From: Robiginitomaculum sp.
GTDB lineage: Bacteria; Pseudomonadota; Alphaproteobacteria; Caulobacterales; Maricaulaceae
DNA: 34,097 nucleotides
Reading direction: 5' to 3'
NCBI GenBank assembly: GCA_002733805.1
Contig: NVXG01000048.1
Location: 1 to 34,097, forward strand
Part shown: positions 1-8,064 of the stretch, one piece after another
Position numbering within the stretch: the first letter of the stretch is position 1
Layout: each line of letters begins with the position of its first letter
The notes under the pieces: model-generated
What the model saw: the letters and a program-made list of their open reading frames with translations, nothing else
What the model was told of the DNA's origin: nothing
Databases searched by the model: none
Made by a program: the position numbers and the translations under genes

Positions 1-96
1 TCCATTCGTTCGTGTTGGATACATCTTGGCAAGCTGTCCAATTTTGCCGGACCACTTCAACCTACCAATTGTGCCCGCACTCTATTTCCCAAAGGC

Positions 97-1020
97 TCAC
101 CCGCCAATAGATGCGCCCTGCCAAATGTTATCTGTCACCAGCTCCTCCACCACGGCACGCAACAGCTCTTCCACAACCTGCCCAGCTCGGGTTTCGGGCC
201 TGTCCGAAAGTTTGGTGATATAGGCCGTGCGCGACAAATCTTGGGCAGAAAATTGCCTGATGCTAAACGCCTGCGCCTTGGCATGTTGCGACACAGCGTT
301 TAGCGGCAACACCGATTGCCCGTGCCCGCCCGCGACCAACCGAATGATGCTTTCATAGGAATCAACTTCAATAACGGGCTCAACCGCCAGTCTTCGAGCT
401 TTCAGCTGCGCATTGACCAGCTTTCGCAACCCGTGCGATCCGCTCGGCAAGATCACCGGTGCTGCGATCAGATCTGATAAACGCACTATCTGCGGCATTG
501 GAAAATGATTGGGCGCGATCAGGAACAATTGTTCATCTAACATCCGCTCTGACGCCACGTTTCGTTCGGCCATCTTTGTGTAAAGCAGTGCGATATCGAC
601 GCGCCCCTCCAACAACCATTCTTCAACAAAACCACTCATTGCTTCGGCGATTATGATCTTGATATTGGGGTATAATTGCAGGCACTTTGTGATCAACGGC
701 ACTGACAGTATCGCACTAATTGTTCCCGGCAAGCCGAGCCGTACAGTGCCGGTTGGCACTTGCCCAATACTGCGCACATCGTCCTTTATTCGGTTCAGAT
801 CCGCAAGAATGGTGCGCCCGCGCTTGGCCAGTAATGCACCCGCCTCTGTTGGCACTATCCCGGTCGGTCGGCGCAAAAGCAGCGTCACCCCCAGCTCAAG
901 CTCCATGCGTTGCACATGTTTTGACAAGGCGGGTTGGGCAATCCTTAGCCGGTGCGCCGCCGCCGAAAATGATCCCTCATCAACAATCGCCTGAAAGTAC
1001 CGAAGTTGCTTAATGTCCAT
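97..1020 (-). CDS. LysR-family transcriptional regulator
   Basis: This is a 307-residue LysR-type regulator. The N-terminal winged helix-turn-helix is clear (MDIKQLRYFQAIVDEGSFS, then the AAHRLRIAQPALSKHVQRM recognition region), followed by a periplasmic-binding-like effector domain. An upstream in-frame ATG would add 12 residues, but LysR proteins normally begin right at the MDIKQLRYF-like segment, so I chose the ATG at 1020. The gene diverges from the acyl-CoA dehydrogenase/CoA-transferase/hydratase/lyase operon, with a shared intergenic region that carries a good LysR-type inverted repeat. That arrangement matches the RipR/ItcR-type regulators of itaconate operons, so control of the neighbouring operon by a CoA-pathway acid is the likely role. 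The effector is inferred from context only. Confidence 0.9.
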   Translation of the reverse strand: MDIKQLRYFQAIVDEGSFSAAAHRLRIAQPALSKHVQRMELELGVTLLLRRPTGIVPTEAGALLAKRGRTILADLNRIKDDVRSIGQVPTGTVRLGLPGTISAILSVPLITKCLQLYPNIKIIIAEAMSGFVEEWLLEGRVDIALLYTKMAERNVASERMLDEQLFLIAPNHFPMPQIVRLSDLIAAPVILPSGSHGLRKLVNAQLKARRLAVEPVIEVDSYESIIRLVAGGHGQSVLPLNAVSQHAKAQAFSIRQFSAQDLSRTAYITKLSDRPETRAGQVVEELLRAVVEELVTDNIWQGASIGG

Positions 1021-1037
1021 GAGTGCCCCGAGATTTA

Positions 1038-1078
1038 TTGGCCAAGTATATAACAAAAAATTATATCAGTAAGGCCAA
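1038..1078. promoter_or_regulatory. LysR-type operator in divergent promoter region
   Basis: Two nested inverted repeats lie between the LysR gene and the acyl-CoA dehydrogenase gene. The inner one is ATATAA (1048-1053) and TTATAT (1061-1066), containing an exact T-N11-A LysR box from T1051 to A1063. The outer one is TTGGCC (1038-1043) and GGCCAA (1073-1078). Their centres differ by about one base. The location just upstream of the LysR start is where an autoregulating LysR protein normally binds. Binding is inferred. Confidence 0.6.
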
Positions 1079-1164
1079 AATGGTATTTGATGTATAGCTA
1101 GAGGTGAGAAACAACAGTGTAAATGGGCCAACGCAACCGCCACTCGGCCCACTGGAGCGCCAAA

Positions 1165-2328
1165 ATGTACACTCAACCAACAGATGAATTTCAGGACATC
1201 CGCGATGCTGTCCGCGCCCTATGCAAAGAGTTTCCGGACGAATATCACCGTGAAATTGACGACAAACGCATCTATCCTGAAGCCTTTGTTGATGCGCTAA
1301 CCGCGGCAGGTTGGATGGCAGCACTGATCCCTGAAGAATATGGCGGCTCCGGTCTGGGCTTGACAGAAGCTTCTGTTATCATGGAAGAAATCAACAGGAG
1401 CGGTGGCAATTCTGGCGCCTGTCACGGGCAGATGTACAATATGAACACCTTAGTTCGCCACGGCTCTGAGGCGCAGCGCCAGTATTATTTGCCCAAGATT
1501 GCGTCAGGTGAGCTGCGCCTGCAATCCATGGCCGTTACCGAGCCGACCACCGGCACAGATACGACCAAGATCAAGACCATGGCGGTAAAGAAAGGCGACA
1601 CCTATGTCATCAACGGACAAAAAGTTTGGATCAGTCGGGTCCAACATTCTGACCTGATGATCCTGTTGGCGCGGACCACACCGCTGAGCGAGGTTAAGAA
1701 AAAGTCTGAAGGTCTGTCGATCTTTATCGTCGATGTGAAAAAGGCCATCGCAAGCGGCATGTCGGTGCGCCCGATCAAGAATATGGTCAACCATGAGACC
1801 AATGAGCTGTTCTTTGAAAACCTCGAAATCCCAGCCGAAAACCTGATCGGCGAAGAAGGCATGGGTTTCAAATATATCATGACCGGGCTAAACGCTGAAC
1901 GCGCCTTGATCGCGGCAGAATGCGTCGGCGACGGGTATTGGTTTACCGACCGGGTTACAAAATATGTCAGCGAACGCAATGTGTTCGGCCGGCCCATTGG
2001 CCAAAATCAGGGCGTTCAATTCCCGATTGCTAAGGCCTTTATCAATGTCGAAGCCGCCAGCCTAATGCGCTACAAAGCCTGCCAGCTTTTCGATAGCGGC
2101 GCGCCCTGTGGCGCCGAGGCGAACATGGCCAAATATCTTGCCGCCGAAGCAAGCTGGGAGGCCGCAAATGCCTGCCTACAATTTCACGGCGGCTTTGGCT
2201 TTGCCTGCGAATATGACATTGAACGCAAGTTCCGCGAAACCCGGCTCTACCAAGTCGCCCCGATCTCAACCAACCTCATTCTAAGCTATGTAGCAGAACA
2301 TGTCCTCGACATGCCGAGGTCATTTTAA
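1165..2328 (+). CDS. Acyl-CoA dehydrogenase
   Basis: A flavin-dependent acyl-CoA dehydrogenase of 387 residues, which would introduce an alpha,beta double bond into an acyl-CoA. It shows the family segments MAVTEPTTGTDTTK (FAD/substrate region) and LQFHGGFGFACEYDIERKF near the C-terminus. At the C-terminal position where MCAD has its catalytic glutamate this protein has Gln (RLYQVAP, about residue 363). A glutamate occurs instead in GLNAERALIA (about residue 245), the helix that carries the catalytic glutamate in isovaleryl-CoA and long-chain acyl-CoA dehydrogenases. The ATG at 1165 has GGAG 7 bases upstream; an earlier ATG at 1123 lacks a site. The stop codon overlaps the next start (TAATG), so it is co-translated with the CoA-transferase. 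The substrate is probably a branched C5 acyl-CoA, by context. Confidence 0.92.
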   Translation: MYTQPTDEFQDIRDAVRALCKEFPDEYHREIDDKRIYPEAFVDALTAAGWMAALIPEEYGGSGLGLTEASVIMEEINRSGGNSGACHGQMYNMNTLVRHGSEAQRQYYLPKIASGELRLQSMAVTEPTTGTDTTKIKTMAVKKGDTYVINGQKVWISRVQHSDLMILLARTTPLSEVKKKSEGLSIFIVDVKKAIASGMSVRPIKNMVNHETNELFFENLEIPAENLIGEEGMGFKYIMTGLNAERALIAAECVGDGYWFTDRVTKYVSERNVFGRPIGQNQGVQFPIAKAFINVEAASLMRYKACQLFDSGAPCGAEANMAKYLAAEASWEAANACLQFHGGFGFACEYDIERKFRETRLYQVAPISTNLILSYVAEHVLDMPRSF

Positions 2329-3431
2329 TGGCCGCCACAGGCCCGCTAACAGGGCTCAAAGTGATTGCCGTTGAACAGGCCGTCGCTGCGCCGTTTTGCA
2401 CTGCCCGGCTTGCTGATGCCGGTGCGTCGGTGACCAAAATAGAGCGCCCAGAGGGTGATTTTGCCCGTGGCTATGATGGTGCGGCGGCGGGTCTGTCGAG
2501 CTATTTTGTCTGGCTCAACCGGGGAAAATCATCGCAAGTCGTCGATCTGTCAACCGATGCTGGCAAGGCCCAGCTCGAAGAGCTTATCGCATCCGCAGAT
2601 GTTCTTGTGCAAAACCTGCGCCACGGCGCGCTGGCCCGGATGGGGTTTGATGAGAGCAGGCTCCAGCGCGATTTTCCGCGTCTGATTACCTGTGCAATCA
2701 CCGGCTATGGCCAGACCGGCCCTATGGCTGACCGCAAAGCCTATGATCTGCTTGTTCAGGCCGAAGCGGGCCTGTGTTCATTGACCGGCAGCCCAGACGG
2801 GCCGTCCCGCGTTGGCCTCTCAATCGCCGATATTGCCACCGGCGCCACCGCGTATTCGGCAATACTTGAGGCGCTGATTGCCCGCGGCATCAATGGAAAA
2901 GGCGTGCAAATTTCAGTGTCTATGTTTGATGTTATGGCCGATTGGCTGACCGTGCCGCTGCTAAACCATGAGGCCGGGCGCTCACCTAAACGCAATGGCA
3001 TGTCGCATCCGTCAATCGCCCCTTATGGCAGCTTCAAAACAAAGGACGGCTTCCTCATTCTGGTTGCCATTCAAAGTGACCGTGAATGGCGCAAGATGTG
3101 CAAAACCTTCCTGAACGCGCCCCAAATCGCTGATGACCCGCGTTTTGCCACCAATATTGCCCGCGTTGCCAACCGGTCTGTGACAGATAATATGGTCGCC
3201 GCAAAAATGGCCCAGCTGACCAAGGACGCCGCAATTGAGCTGCTGCTGCAAGCCGATGTCGCCCTCGCATCAGTCAACGACATGCAAGGGCTTTCAGATC
3301 ACCCGCATTTGCGGCGCATCACCGTCCAGACCCAAAATGGCCCCGTGTCCTACCCTGCCCCGGCCCCTATATTTGCGGCGACCACGCGCGAATATGGTCC
3401 GGTCCCGGCATTAGATGAAAGACAAAAATGA
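2328..3431 (+). CDS. Class III (CaiB/BaiF) CoA-transferase
   Basis: A formyl-CoA transferase/CaiB-type enzyme of 367 residues that moves CoA between carboxylic acids. The N-terminal GLKVIAVEQAVAAPFCTARLAD segment and the LSIADIATGATAY segment are typical; Asp168 there aligns with the catalytic Asp169 of formyl-CoA transferase. It sits between an acyl-CoA dehydrogenase and a mesaconyl/itaconyl-CoA hydratase-like gene, overlapping both by a few bases. In characterised itaconate operons the equivalent gene is ict (itaconate CoA-transferase), and in the 3-hydroxypropionate bi-cycle it is a mesaconyl-CoA transferase. Either activity would fit. The exact acid cannot be read from the sequence. Confidence 0.92.
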   Translation: MAATGPLTGLKVIAVEQAVAAPFCTARLADAGASVTKIERPEGDFARGYDGAAAGLSSYFVWLNRGKSSQVVDLSTDAGKAQLEELIASADVLVQNLRHGALARMGFDESRLQRDFPRLITCAITGYGQTGPMADRKAYDLLVQAEAGLCSLTGSPDGPSRVGLSIADIATGATAYSAILEALIARGINGKGVQISVSMFDVMADWLTVPLLNHEAGRSPKRNGMSHPSIAPYGSFKTKDGFLILVAIQSDREWRKMCKTFLNAPQIADDPRFATNIARVANRSVTDNMVAAKMAQLTKDAAIELLLQADVALASVNDMQGLSDHPHLRRITVQTQNGPVSYPAPAPIFAATTREYGPVPALDERQK

Positions 3432-4258
3432 TGGATATTAAGGTTCTGCAAAAATGGATAGGCCGTGAGGAGAGTGCCACCGAGCAGCTTACACCGAGCC
3501 TCGCCGCCAAATTCAATGCGACTTTTGATCTGGAAGCGCCTACTGATCTGGGCAGCCCCGCCCCATATTTTGTACATTATTGTCTGGCCCAGCCCTGTGT
3601 GCCGACCGCACAGCTCGGCCCCGATGGCCACCCAAAGCGCGGCGGTTTCCTGCCGCCTGTGCCGTTGCCTTTGCGCATGTGGGCTGGCGGCTCATGCGAA
3701 ACCCTCAATCCGATATCCATCGGCGATGTCGTGACCAGACGCTCGGTGATCGAAGATGTTGCGGCAAAAGAGGGTCGCAGTGGCAGCCTCTGTTTCGTCA
3801 CAGTCCGGCATTATTTTTCCTGTGGTGACAAGTTGGCCATCCGCGAGCGCCAAGACATCGTCTACCGCACACCAAGCCAAGGCGAAAAGCGCAAGCCAGA
3901 TGCCCAAGCCCCCCGAGGCGCAAAGTCGAAATCTTGCGCAATTTCCTCACCGCTGCTCTTTCGCTATTCCGCGCTGACCTTTAACGGCCACCGCATCCAT
4001 TACGACGCGCCCTATGCCCGTGACACCGAAAACTACGCCGGTCTCGTCACCCACGGCCCCCTACAAGCCACGCTGCTGGCCCATTATGCCGCCGCCAAAA
4101 AAGACAGCCGCCCCGGCCTGTTCTCATACCGTCTGCTCTCAGCTATCGAGGGCGGGGCAGCTTTGGAATTAAACGCAGATTCAGCGCCAAACGGGCTCAG
4201 CCTTTGGGCAGCACAGCCCGGTGGCCCGGTATCCATCAAGGCATCAGCCACATGGTAA
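3428..4258 (+). CDS. Mesaconyl-C4-CoA / itaconyl-CoA hydratase-like protein (FAS1-like dehydratase plus MaoC-like hot dog)
   Basis: A 276-residue double hot-dog hydratase. The N-terminal half resembles the FAS1-like dehydratase domain (GGFLPPVPLPLRMWAGG), and the C-terminal half carries the MaoC-like segment FRYSALTFNGHRIHYDAPYA, with His188 and His191 in the likely active-site stretch, followed by LVTHGPLQATLL. These are hallmarks of the mesaconyl-C4-CoA hydratase/Ich group, which hydrates an unsaturated C5 dicarboxyl-CoA to citramalyl-CoA. The start overlaps the transferase stop (ATGA) and the end overlaps the lyase start by 7 bases, so the genes are translationally coupled. Position immediately before a CitE-like lyase supports citramalyl-CoA as the product. 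Substrate choice (itaconyl- or mesaconyl-CoA) is unresolved. Confidence 0.85.
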   Translation: MMDIKVLQKWIGREESATEQLTPSLAAKFNATFDLEAPTDLGSPAPYFVHYCLAQPCVPTAQLGPDGHPKRGGFLPPVPLPLRMWAGGSCETLNPISIGDVVTRRSVIEDVAAKEGRSGSLCFVTVRHYFSCGDKLAIRERQDIVYRTPSQGEKRKPDAQAPRGAKSKSCAISSPLLFRYSALTFNGHRIHYDAPYARDTENYAGLVTHGPLQATLLAHYAAAKKDSRPGLFSYRLLSAIEGGAALELNADSAPNGLSLWAAQPGGPVSIKASATW

Positions 4259-5043
4259 GTCTCGACAAAATCCGCGCCCCGCTTTTCGTTCCGGCCACCC
4301 GGCCTGACCGCTTTGAGAAAGCCGCGGCCTCGGGCTGTGACGCCATAATTTTGGACCTCGAAGATGCCGTAAACCCCGAAGAAAAGAACGCCGCCCGCGA
4401 CGCGCTAAGGTGCGACTTCACCGATCTACCGGTTCTGGTTCGGATAAATGGTACCGCATCGTCGCATCATTTGGCCGACATGAACGCCGTGCTCCAGCTG
4501 CCCATAGCAGGCGTGGTCTTACCAAAATCCGAGATTTGTGAGGCTACAGATCAGACCATTGCGCGGCTGAAAAGACATGCACCAGTTCTGGCGCTGATCG
4601 AGACCGCACGCGGCATGGTTCAGGCACAAGATTTGGCCATGCATGACGGCATTGAGCGCTTTATTTTTGGGTCTTTGGACTATTGCGTAGATTTGGGCTG
4701 CGCTCATGATGCCGACCTGTTGCTCCCGGCACGTATGGCGCTTGTTATGGCGTCGCGTTTAGGCGCGCTCGCCGCGCCAATAGACGGTGTAACAACCGAC
4801 CTATCAGATATGAGCACCACGCGCGCAGATGCGATGAATGCGAAACGGCTCGGAATGGGCGGCAAATTATGCATTCACCCCAAGCAGATCGCGCCTGTTA
4901 TGCAGAGCTTCAAGTCGTCCGAAGCCCGCATTGATTGGGCCAAGAAAGTCTTGGCCCTTGCGGCAGGTGTCTCAATACTAAACGGACAAATGGTCGATGA
5001 ACCTGTTCGCCAAGAAGCCCGTGCAGTACTGGCTGCACAATAG
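4252..5043 (+). CDS. CitE/HpcH-family acyl-CoA lyase (citramalyl- or malyl-CoA lyase-like)
   Basis: A 263-residue HpcH/HpaI aldolase/citrate lyase beta-type TIM barrel. It shows RAPLFVPATRPDRFEKA at the N-terminus, DAIILDLEDAV (Glu37, Asp38), VRING (Arg64), ALIETARG (Glu117) and FGSLDYCVDLG (Asp143), the conserved substrate and Mg-binding residues of the family, then CIHPKQI. I chose the ATG at 4252 because it begins just before RAPLFVP and overlaps the hydratase stop; the in-frame ATG at 4204 would add 16 residues inside the upstream gene. Being last in the operon fits cleavage of citramalyl-CoA to acetyl-CoA and pyruvate (the Ccl/RipC reaction) or of a related 3-hydroxyacyl-CoA. Confidence 0.87.
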   Translation: MVSLDKIRAPLFVPATRPDRFEKAAASGCDAIILDLEDAVNPEEKNAARDALRCDFTDLPVLVRINGTASSHHLADMNAVLQLPIAGVVLPKSEICEATDQTIARLKRHAPVLALIETARGMVQAQDLAMHDGIERFIFGSLDYCVDLGCAHDADLLLPARMALVMASRLGALAAPIDGVTTDLSDMSTTRADAMNAKRLGMGGKLCIHPKQIAPVMQSFKSSEARIDWAKKVLALAAGVSILNGQMVDEPVRQEARAVLAAQ

Positions 5044-5111
5044 GTCAGAGCCCAAATGAACAGGTGCTGGCCTCACGCGTTACTCACCTCTGAAGGATGA
5101 AAGCAAGCCTG

Positions 5112-5414
5112 CTAGTCGAATCCGGCAACGATAATTTCCGAATGGTCGACGTCCGGCGCCTTTGAGAAATACGGGCCCGCCAGAGCGCGCCATTTCTGAA
5201 AATCCTCTGAATTTCGAAATGTGACATTGTGATCGTCCAGCGTTTCCCAAAGCACGATCAGACGGTACAGGTTTGGCGTCTCAATCACTTTTTCAAGCCG
5301 CATGGCCGTGCAGCCTTTTGCGGCTTTAAACAATGGAACAGCCTGCTCAACAGCGGCCAAAAAGGCAACCTCACTGCCGTCAATAATTGTCAGATTTGCG
5401 ACTTCGCGGATCAT
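5112..5414 (-). CDS. Antibiotic biosynthesis monooxygenase (ABM/YgiN-like) domain protein
   Basis: A 100-residue single-domain ferredoxin-like (ABM) protein. The pattern of a short N-terminal strand, FLAAVEQAVPLFKAAKGCTAMRL, then LYRLIVLWETLDDHNVTFRNS and FQKWRALAGPYF is typical of YgiN-like quinol monooxygenases and small stress proteins. No metal or flavin motif is needed in the family; many members act on quinols or aldehydic toxic by-products. GGAG lies just upstream of the ATG. It diverges from the aldehyde dehydrogenase gene across 163 bases, so the two may be co-controlled. Substrate unknown. Confidence 0.8.
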   Translation of the reverse strand: MIREVANLTIIDGSEVAFLAAVEQAVPLFKAAKGCTAMRLEKVIETPNLYRLIVLWETLDDHNVTFRNSEDFQKWRALAGPYFSKAPDVDHSEIIVAGFD

Positions 5415-5577
5415 AGTTCACTCCAAAATATTAGGTTCTTTTGCCCATTCTAACGGGTTTTACGGCCCTGAAAATAGAGAATTGTCGCGGCGCGCGTTCT
5501 TTAGCGTCACGCCCCGCTTACCTGCAAAACCCTGTCTTGGCTGATAGTCTGCGAACAACTGAAAAGGAATTTTGCGC

Positions 5578-7014
5578 ATGTTTCAACATTATATCAATGG
5601 CACATGGGTTGGCAGCGATGAGGCCAGCCAAAACATCAACCCCTCTGACACAAATGATGTGATCGGTGCCTTTGCCCGCGCAACAGCGGTTGACGTTGAT
5701 GATGCCGTGGCGGCGGCCAAGGAGGCGCTTAAAACCTGGTCTCATTCGGGGCCAATGCAGCGTCATGATCTGCTGCGCAGAATTGGCGCTGCAATCTTTG
5801 CAGATGTAGACCGCTTGGGCTTTGAGCTAAGCCGAGAGCAGGGAAAGACCCTCGCCGAAGGCAAGGGCGAGGCTACCCGTGCCGGTCAGCTTTTTGAGTT
5901 TTACGCCGGTGAAACGCTGCGCATGGAAGGCATTAAAATTGCATCTATTCGACCCGGTGTTGAAATAGAAGTAACCCGTGAACCTGTTGGTGTTGTTGGC
6001 ATAATCGCGCCGTGGAACTATCCGCTGGCCATCCCCGCCTGGAAGATTGCCCCAGCCCTCGCCTATGGCAATACCGTCGTGTTCAAGCCCGCGGATTTGG
6101 TGCCGCATTCCGCTTTTTTGCTCTCCAAAATTATCGCCGATGCTGGCGTCCCGAAGGGCGTTTTTAATCTTGTTCTCGGCCAAGGCCGGGTGGTTGGCGA
6201 AGCAATCCTTAACCATGATGATGTCAACGCAATCTCGTTTACTGGCTCGCAAGCGGTCGGGCTGCATGTTGCGCAATGCGCCACCAAAGCCTTTCCACTC
6301 AAGAAAATTCAGCTCGAACTGGGCGGCAAAAGCCCGCTGGTCGTGCTCGACGATGCCGACCTCGATATTGCAGTTGGCATTGCCGTTAACGGGGCATTCT
6401 TTGGCACGGGGCAGCGTTGCACCGCATCAACCCGTATCGTGGTGACACAAGGCATACATGACAGGTTTGTGGCGGCGATGAAAATAGCCACCCAAGCGCT
6501 TACCGTTGGCAATGCCCTGGATGAAAGCACCATGATCGGCCCAGTTGTTGATGACAAACAATTGGCTCAAGATCTCGCTTACATCCAGATTGGTCAGAAA
6601 GCGGGAGCCAAATTGATCACTGGCGGCGATGTGCTCAACCGTGAAACACCGGGCTTTTACCTCTCACCCGCAATCTTCACCGAGGTGCAAAACGATATGC
6701 GGATCGCCCGCGAAGAAATCTTTGGGCCGGTGGCCAGCGTGATACGGGTCAAAGACTATGACGCCGCGCTGGAAGTTGCCAATGATTCAGACTTTGGCCT
6801 TTCGTCGGGCATCTGCACCACCAGTCTCAAATACGCCTCTGACTTCAAACGCAAGTCGGCATCGGGGATGGTCACGGTCAATTTGCCAACGGCTGGCGTC
6901 GATTTTCATGTCCCCTTTGGTGGGCGCAAAGGCTCTAGCTATGGCGCACGCGAGCAGGGCCGCGCCGCGGTAGACTTTTATACCGTCACCAAAACAACTT
7001 ATATTCAGCCATGA
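5578..7014 (+). CDS. NAD(P)-dependent aldehyde dehydrogenase (2,5-dioxovalerate dehydrogenase-like)
   Basis: A 478-residue aldehyde dehydrogenase. Visible landmarks are IIAPWNYPLAIPAWKIAPAL (cofactor site), FTGSQAVG, LELGGKSPLVV (Glu247, general base) and FGTGQRCTAS (Cys281, nucleophile). The C-terminal TAGVDFHVPFGGRKGSSYG and REQG stretch resembles alpha-ketoglutarate-semialdehyde (2,5-dioxovalerate) dehydrogenases, though succinate-semialdehyde or other aldehydes are possible. The ATG at 5578 has AGGA 9 bases upstream; a TTG six bases earlier is a weaker alternative. Its stop overlaps the start of the siderophore-interacting protein gene (ATGA), an unexpected coupling of a carbon-metabolism enzyme with an iron flavoprotein. 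Confidence 0.93.
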   Translation: MFQHYINGTWVGSDEASQNINPSDTNDVIGAFARATAVDVDDAVAAAKEALKTWSHSGPMQRHDLLRRIGAAIFADVDRLGFELSREQGKTLAEGKGEATRAGQLFEFYAGETLRMEGIKIASIRPGVEIEVTREPVGVVGIIAPWNYPLAIPAWKIAPALAYGNTVVFKPADLVPHSAFLLSKIIADAGVPKGVFNLVLGQGRVVGEAILNHDDVNAISFTGSQAVGLHVAQCATKAFPLKKIQLELGGKSPLVVLDDADLDIAVGIAVNGAFFGTGQRCTASTRIVVTQGIHDRFVAAMKIATQALTVGNALDESTMIGPVVDDKQLAQDLAYIQIGQKAGAKLITGGDVLNRETPGFYLSPAIFTEVQNDMRIAREEIFGPVASVIRVKDYDAALEVANDSDFGLSSGICTTSLKYASDFKRKSASGMVTVNLPTAGVDFHVPFGGRKGSSYGAREQGRAAVDFYTVTKTTYIQP

Positions 7015-7778
7015 GTATCAGCACACGTCGCGAACGGCGCACCGCCCGGTTTCGTCGGTTAGGCGTTGTTTCAAACACCCGCCTAACCCCAAACATGGTG
7101 CGGATCGTGCTGCATTCGGCCGAATTAAAGGGTTTTGAAAGTCCGGGGTTTGACGACCATATCCGGCTGTTCTTTCCACCTGAGGGAGAAAAGCTGGACC
7201 AACCTAGCCCCGGAGAGCGCGGGCTTATCTGGCCGAATGAACGCCCTGAAATGCGCGACTATACCCCGCGCTTCTTCGATGCGGCGCGCTTAGAGCTGAC
7301 CATTGATTTCGTCATCCACGATGTTGGCGTTGCCGGCGCTTGGGCCGAAAATGCGCAGGCTGGCGACACGTTGGGGATGGGCGGTCCGCGCGGCTCATTT
7401 GTTATTGAGGGCCAAATAGACTGGCACTTGATGATAGGTGATCTAACATCCTTTCCGGCCATTGCCCGCCGGATTGAAGAGCTGCCTGAGGGCAGTGATA
7501 TTCGCGCTATCGTCGAGATACCAACTGCGGCTGACGCGCAGCCATTTGGCGGCGCTGCGCGCATTACTTGGGTGTGTCAAGATCAGGGTGACACGCTCTG
7601 CAAACATTTAGCTGCGCTAACCCTGCCCGCCCATGGTGACGGGTTTGTCTTTGTCGCGGGTGAGGCGACGATGGTGGCGCTAGCACGTGAAAAGCTAGGT
7701 AAATTGGGGCTGCCAGATCGGCATTTTAAGGCCGCCAATTACTGGCGCAAAGGTACGAAAAACGCCCACGAACACTAA
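7011..7778 (+). CDS. Siderophore-interacting protein, FAD/NAD(P)H ferric-chelate reductase family
   Basis: A 255-residue SIP/ViuB-type flavoprotein that reduces ferric-siderophore complexes in the cytoplasm. The FAD-binding signature MRDYTPRFFD (around residue 80), the VIHDVGVAGAWAENAQAGD segment, GGPRGSFV and the C-terminal KAANYWRKGTKNAHEH stretch are all characteristic. It is translationally coupled (ATGA) to the upstream aldehyde dehydrogenase. In enteric bacteria the homologue YqjH is controlled by the PadR-family repressor YqjI; a YqjI-like gene is present in this window at 28025 but is not adjacent, so a link is only a possibility. Confidence 0.9.
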   Translation: MSISTRRERRTARFRRLGVVSNTRLTPNMVRIVLHSAELKGFESPGFDDHIRLFFPPEGEKLDQPSPGERGLIWPNERPEMRDYTPRFFDAARLELTIDFVIHDVGVAGAWAENAQAGDTLGMGGPRGSFVIEGQIDWHLMIGDLTSFPAIARRIEELPEGSDIRAIVEIPTAADAQPFGGAARITWVCQDQGDTLCKHLAALTLPAHGDGFVFVAGEATMVALAREKLGKLGLPDRHFKAANYWRKGTKNAHEH

Positions 7779-7828
7779 CCATCACCCTGCGAAGATCTCA
7801 GTTAGGCAATTAGATAGCCCGCGCCAAA

Positions 7829-7870
7829 CAAAGAGAAAATGCTGCACATCCGCAAAAGAGTGTGCAGCAT
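7829..7870 (-). terminator. Rho-independent-type terminator of the leftward operon
   Basis: A perfect 10-bp stem, ATGCTGCACA (7839-7848) and TGTGCAGCAT (7861-7870), with a 12-base loop. Read leftward it is followed by a T-rich tract (TTTCTCTTTG). It lies just past the stop of the 56-residue gene, so it ends the hydrolase/aldehyde dehydrogenase operon and also separates it from the convergent siderophore-interacting gene. Confidence 0.65.
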
Positions 7871-7881
7871 GGCCTTGTTTG

Positions 7882-8052
7882 CTAGTGGCCTTGTTCCAAT
7901 ACATGCTCGGCAAAATGCTCCGCATGCGGCTCTGTGGCAAAGGGGCCAAAGACTTGCCCCTCGCCGTCCTCATCGATCTTTATGTACCAGCCCGCGCGCG
8001 GGTGATCGTCATCAGGTGTGGCGGCGTCGGTGTGGTATGGCTTATGGCTCAT
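7882..8052 (-). CDS. Small His/Asp/Glu-rich hypothetical protein (56 aa)
   Basis: A 56-residue protein beginning MSHKPYHTD, with a central GWYIKIDEDG and VFGPFATEPHAEHFAEH and ending VLEQGH. I do not recognise a family; the strand-like GWYI...VFGPF pattern with a following helix looks like a small folded domain rather than random sequence. It starts 12 bases after the stop of the aldehyde dehydrogenase gene in the same direction and ends just before a good terminator, so it is the last gene of that operon. A purine-rich GGGGA precedes the ATG. Its seven histidines (of 56 residues) and many acidic residues could bind metal, but that is speculation. Confidence 0.6.
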   Translation of the reverse strand: MSHKPYHTDAATPDDDHPRAGWYIKIDEDGEGQVFGPFATEPHAEHFAEHVLEQGH

Positions 8053-8064
8053 CTCTGGGTCCCC

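Noticed and set aside
1..96. Possible gene in the first 96 bases
   Set aside because: Only a short open frame antisense to the LysR gene reaches into it, and no family pattern is seen.
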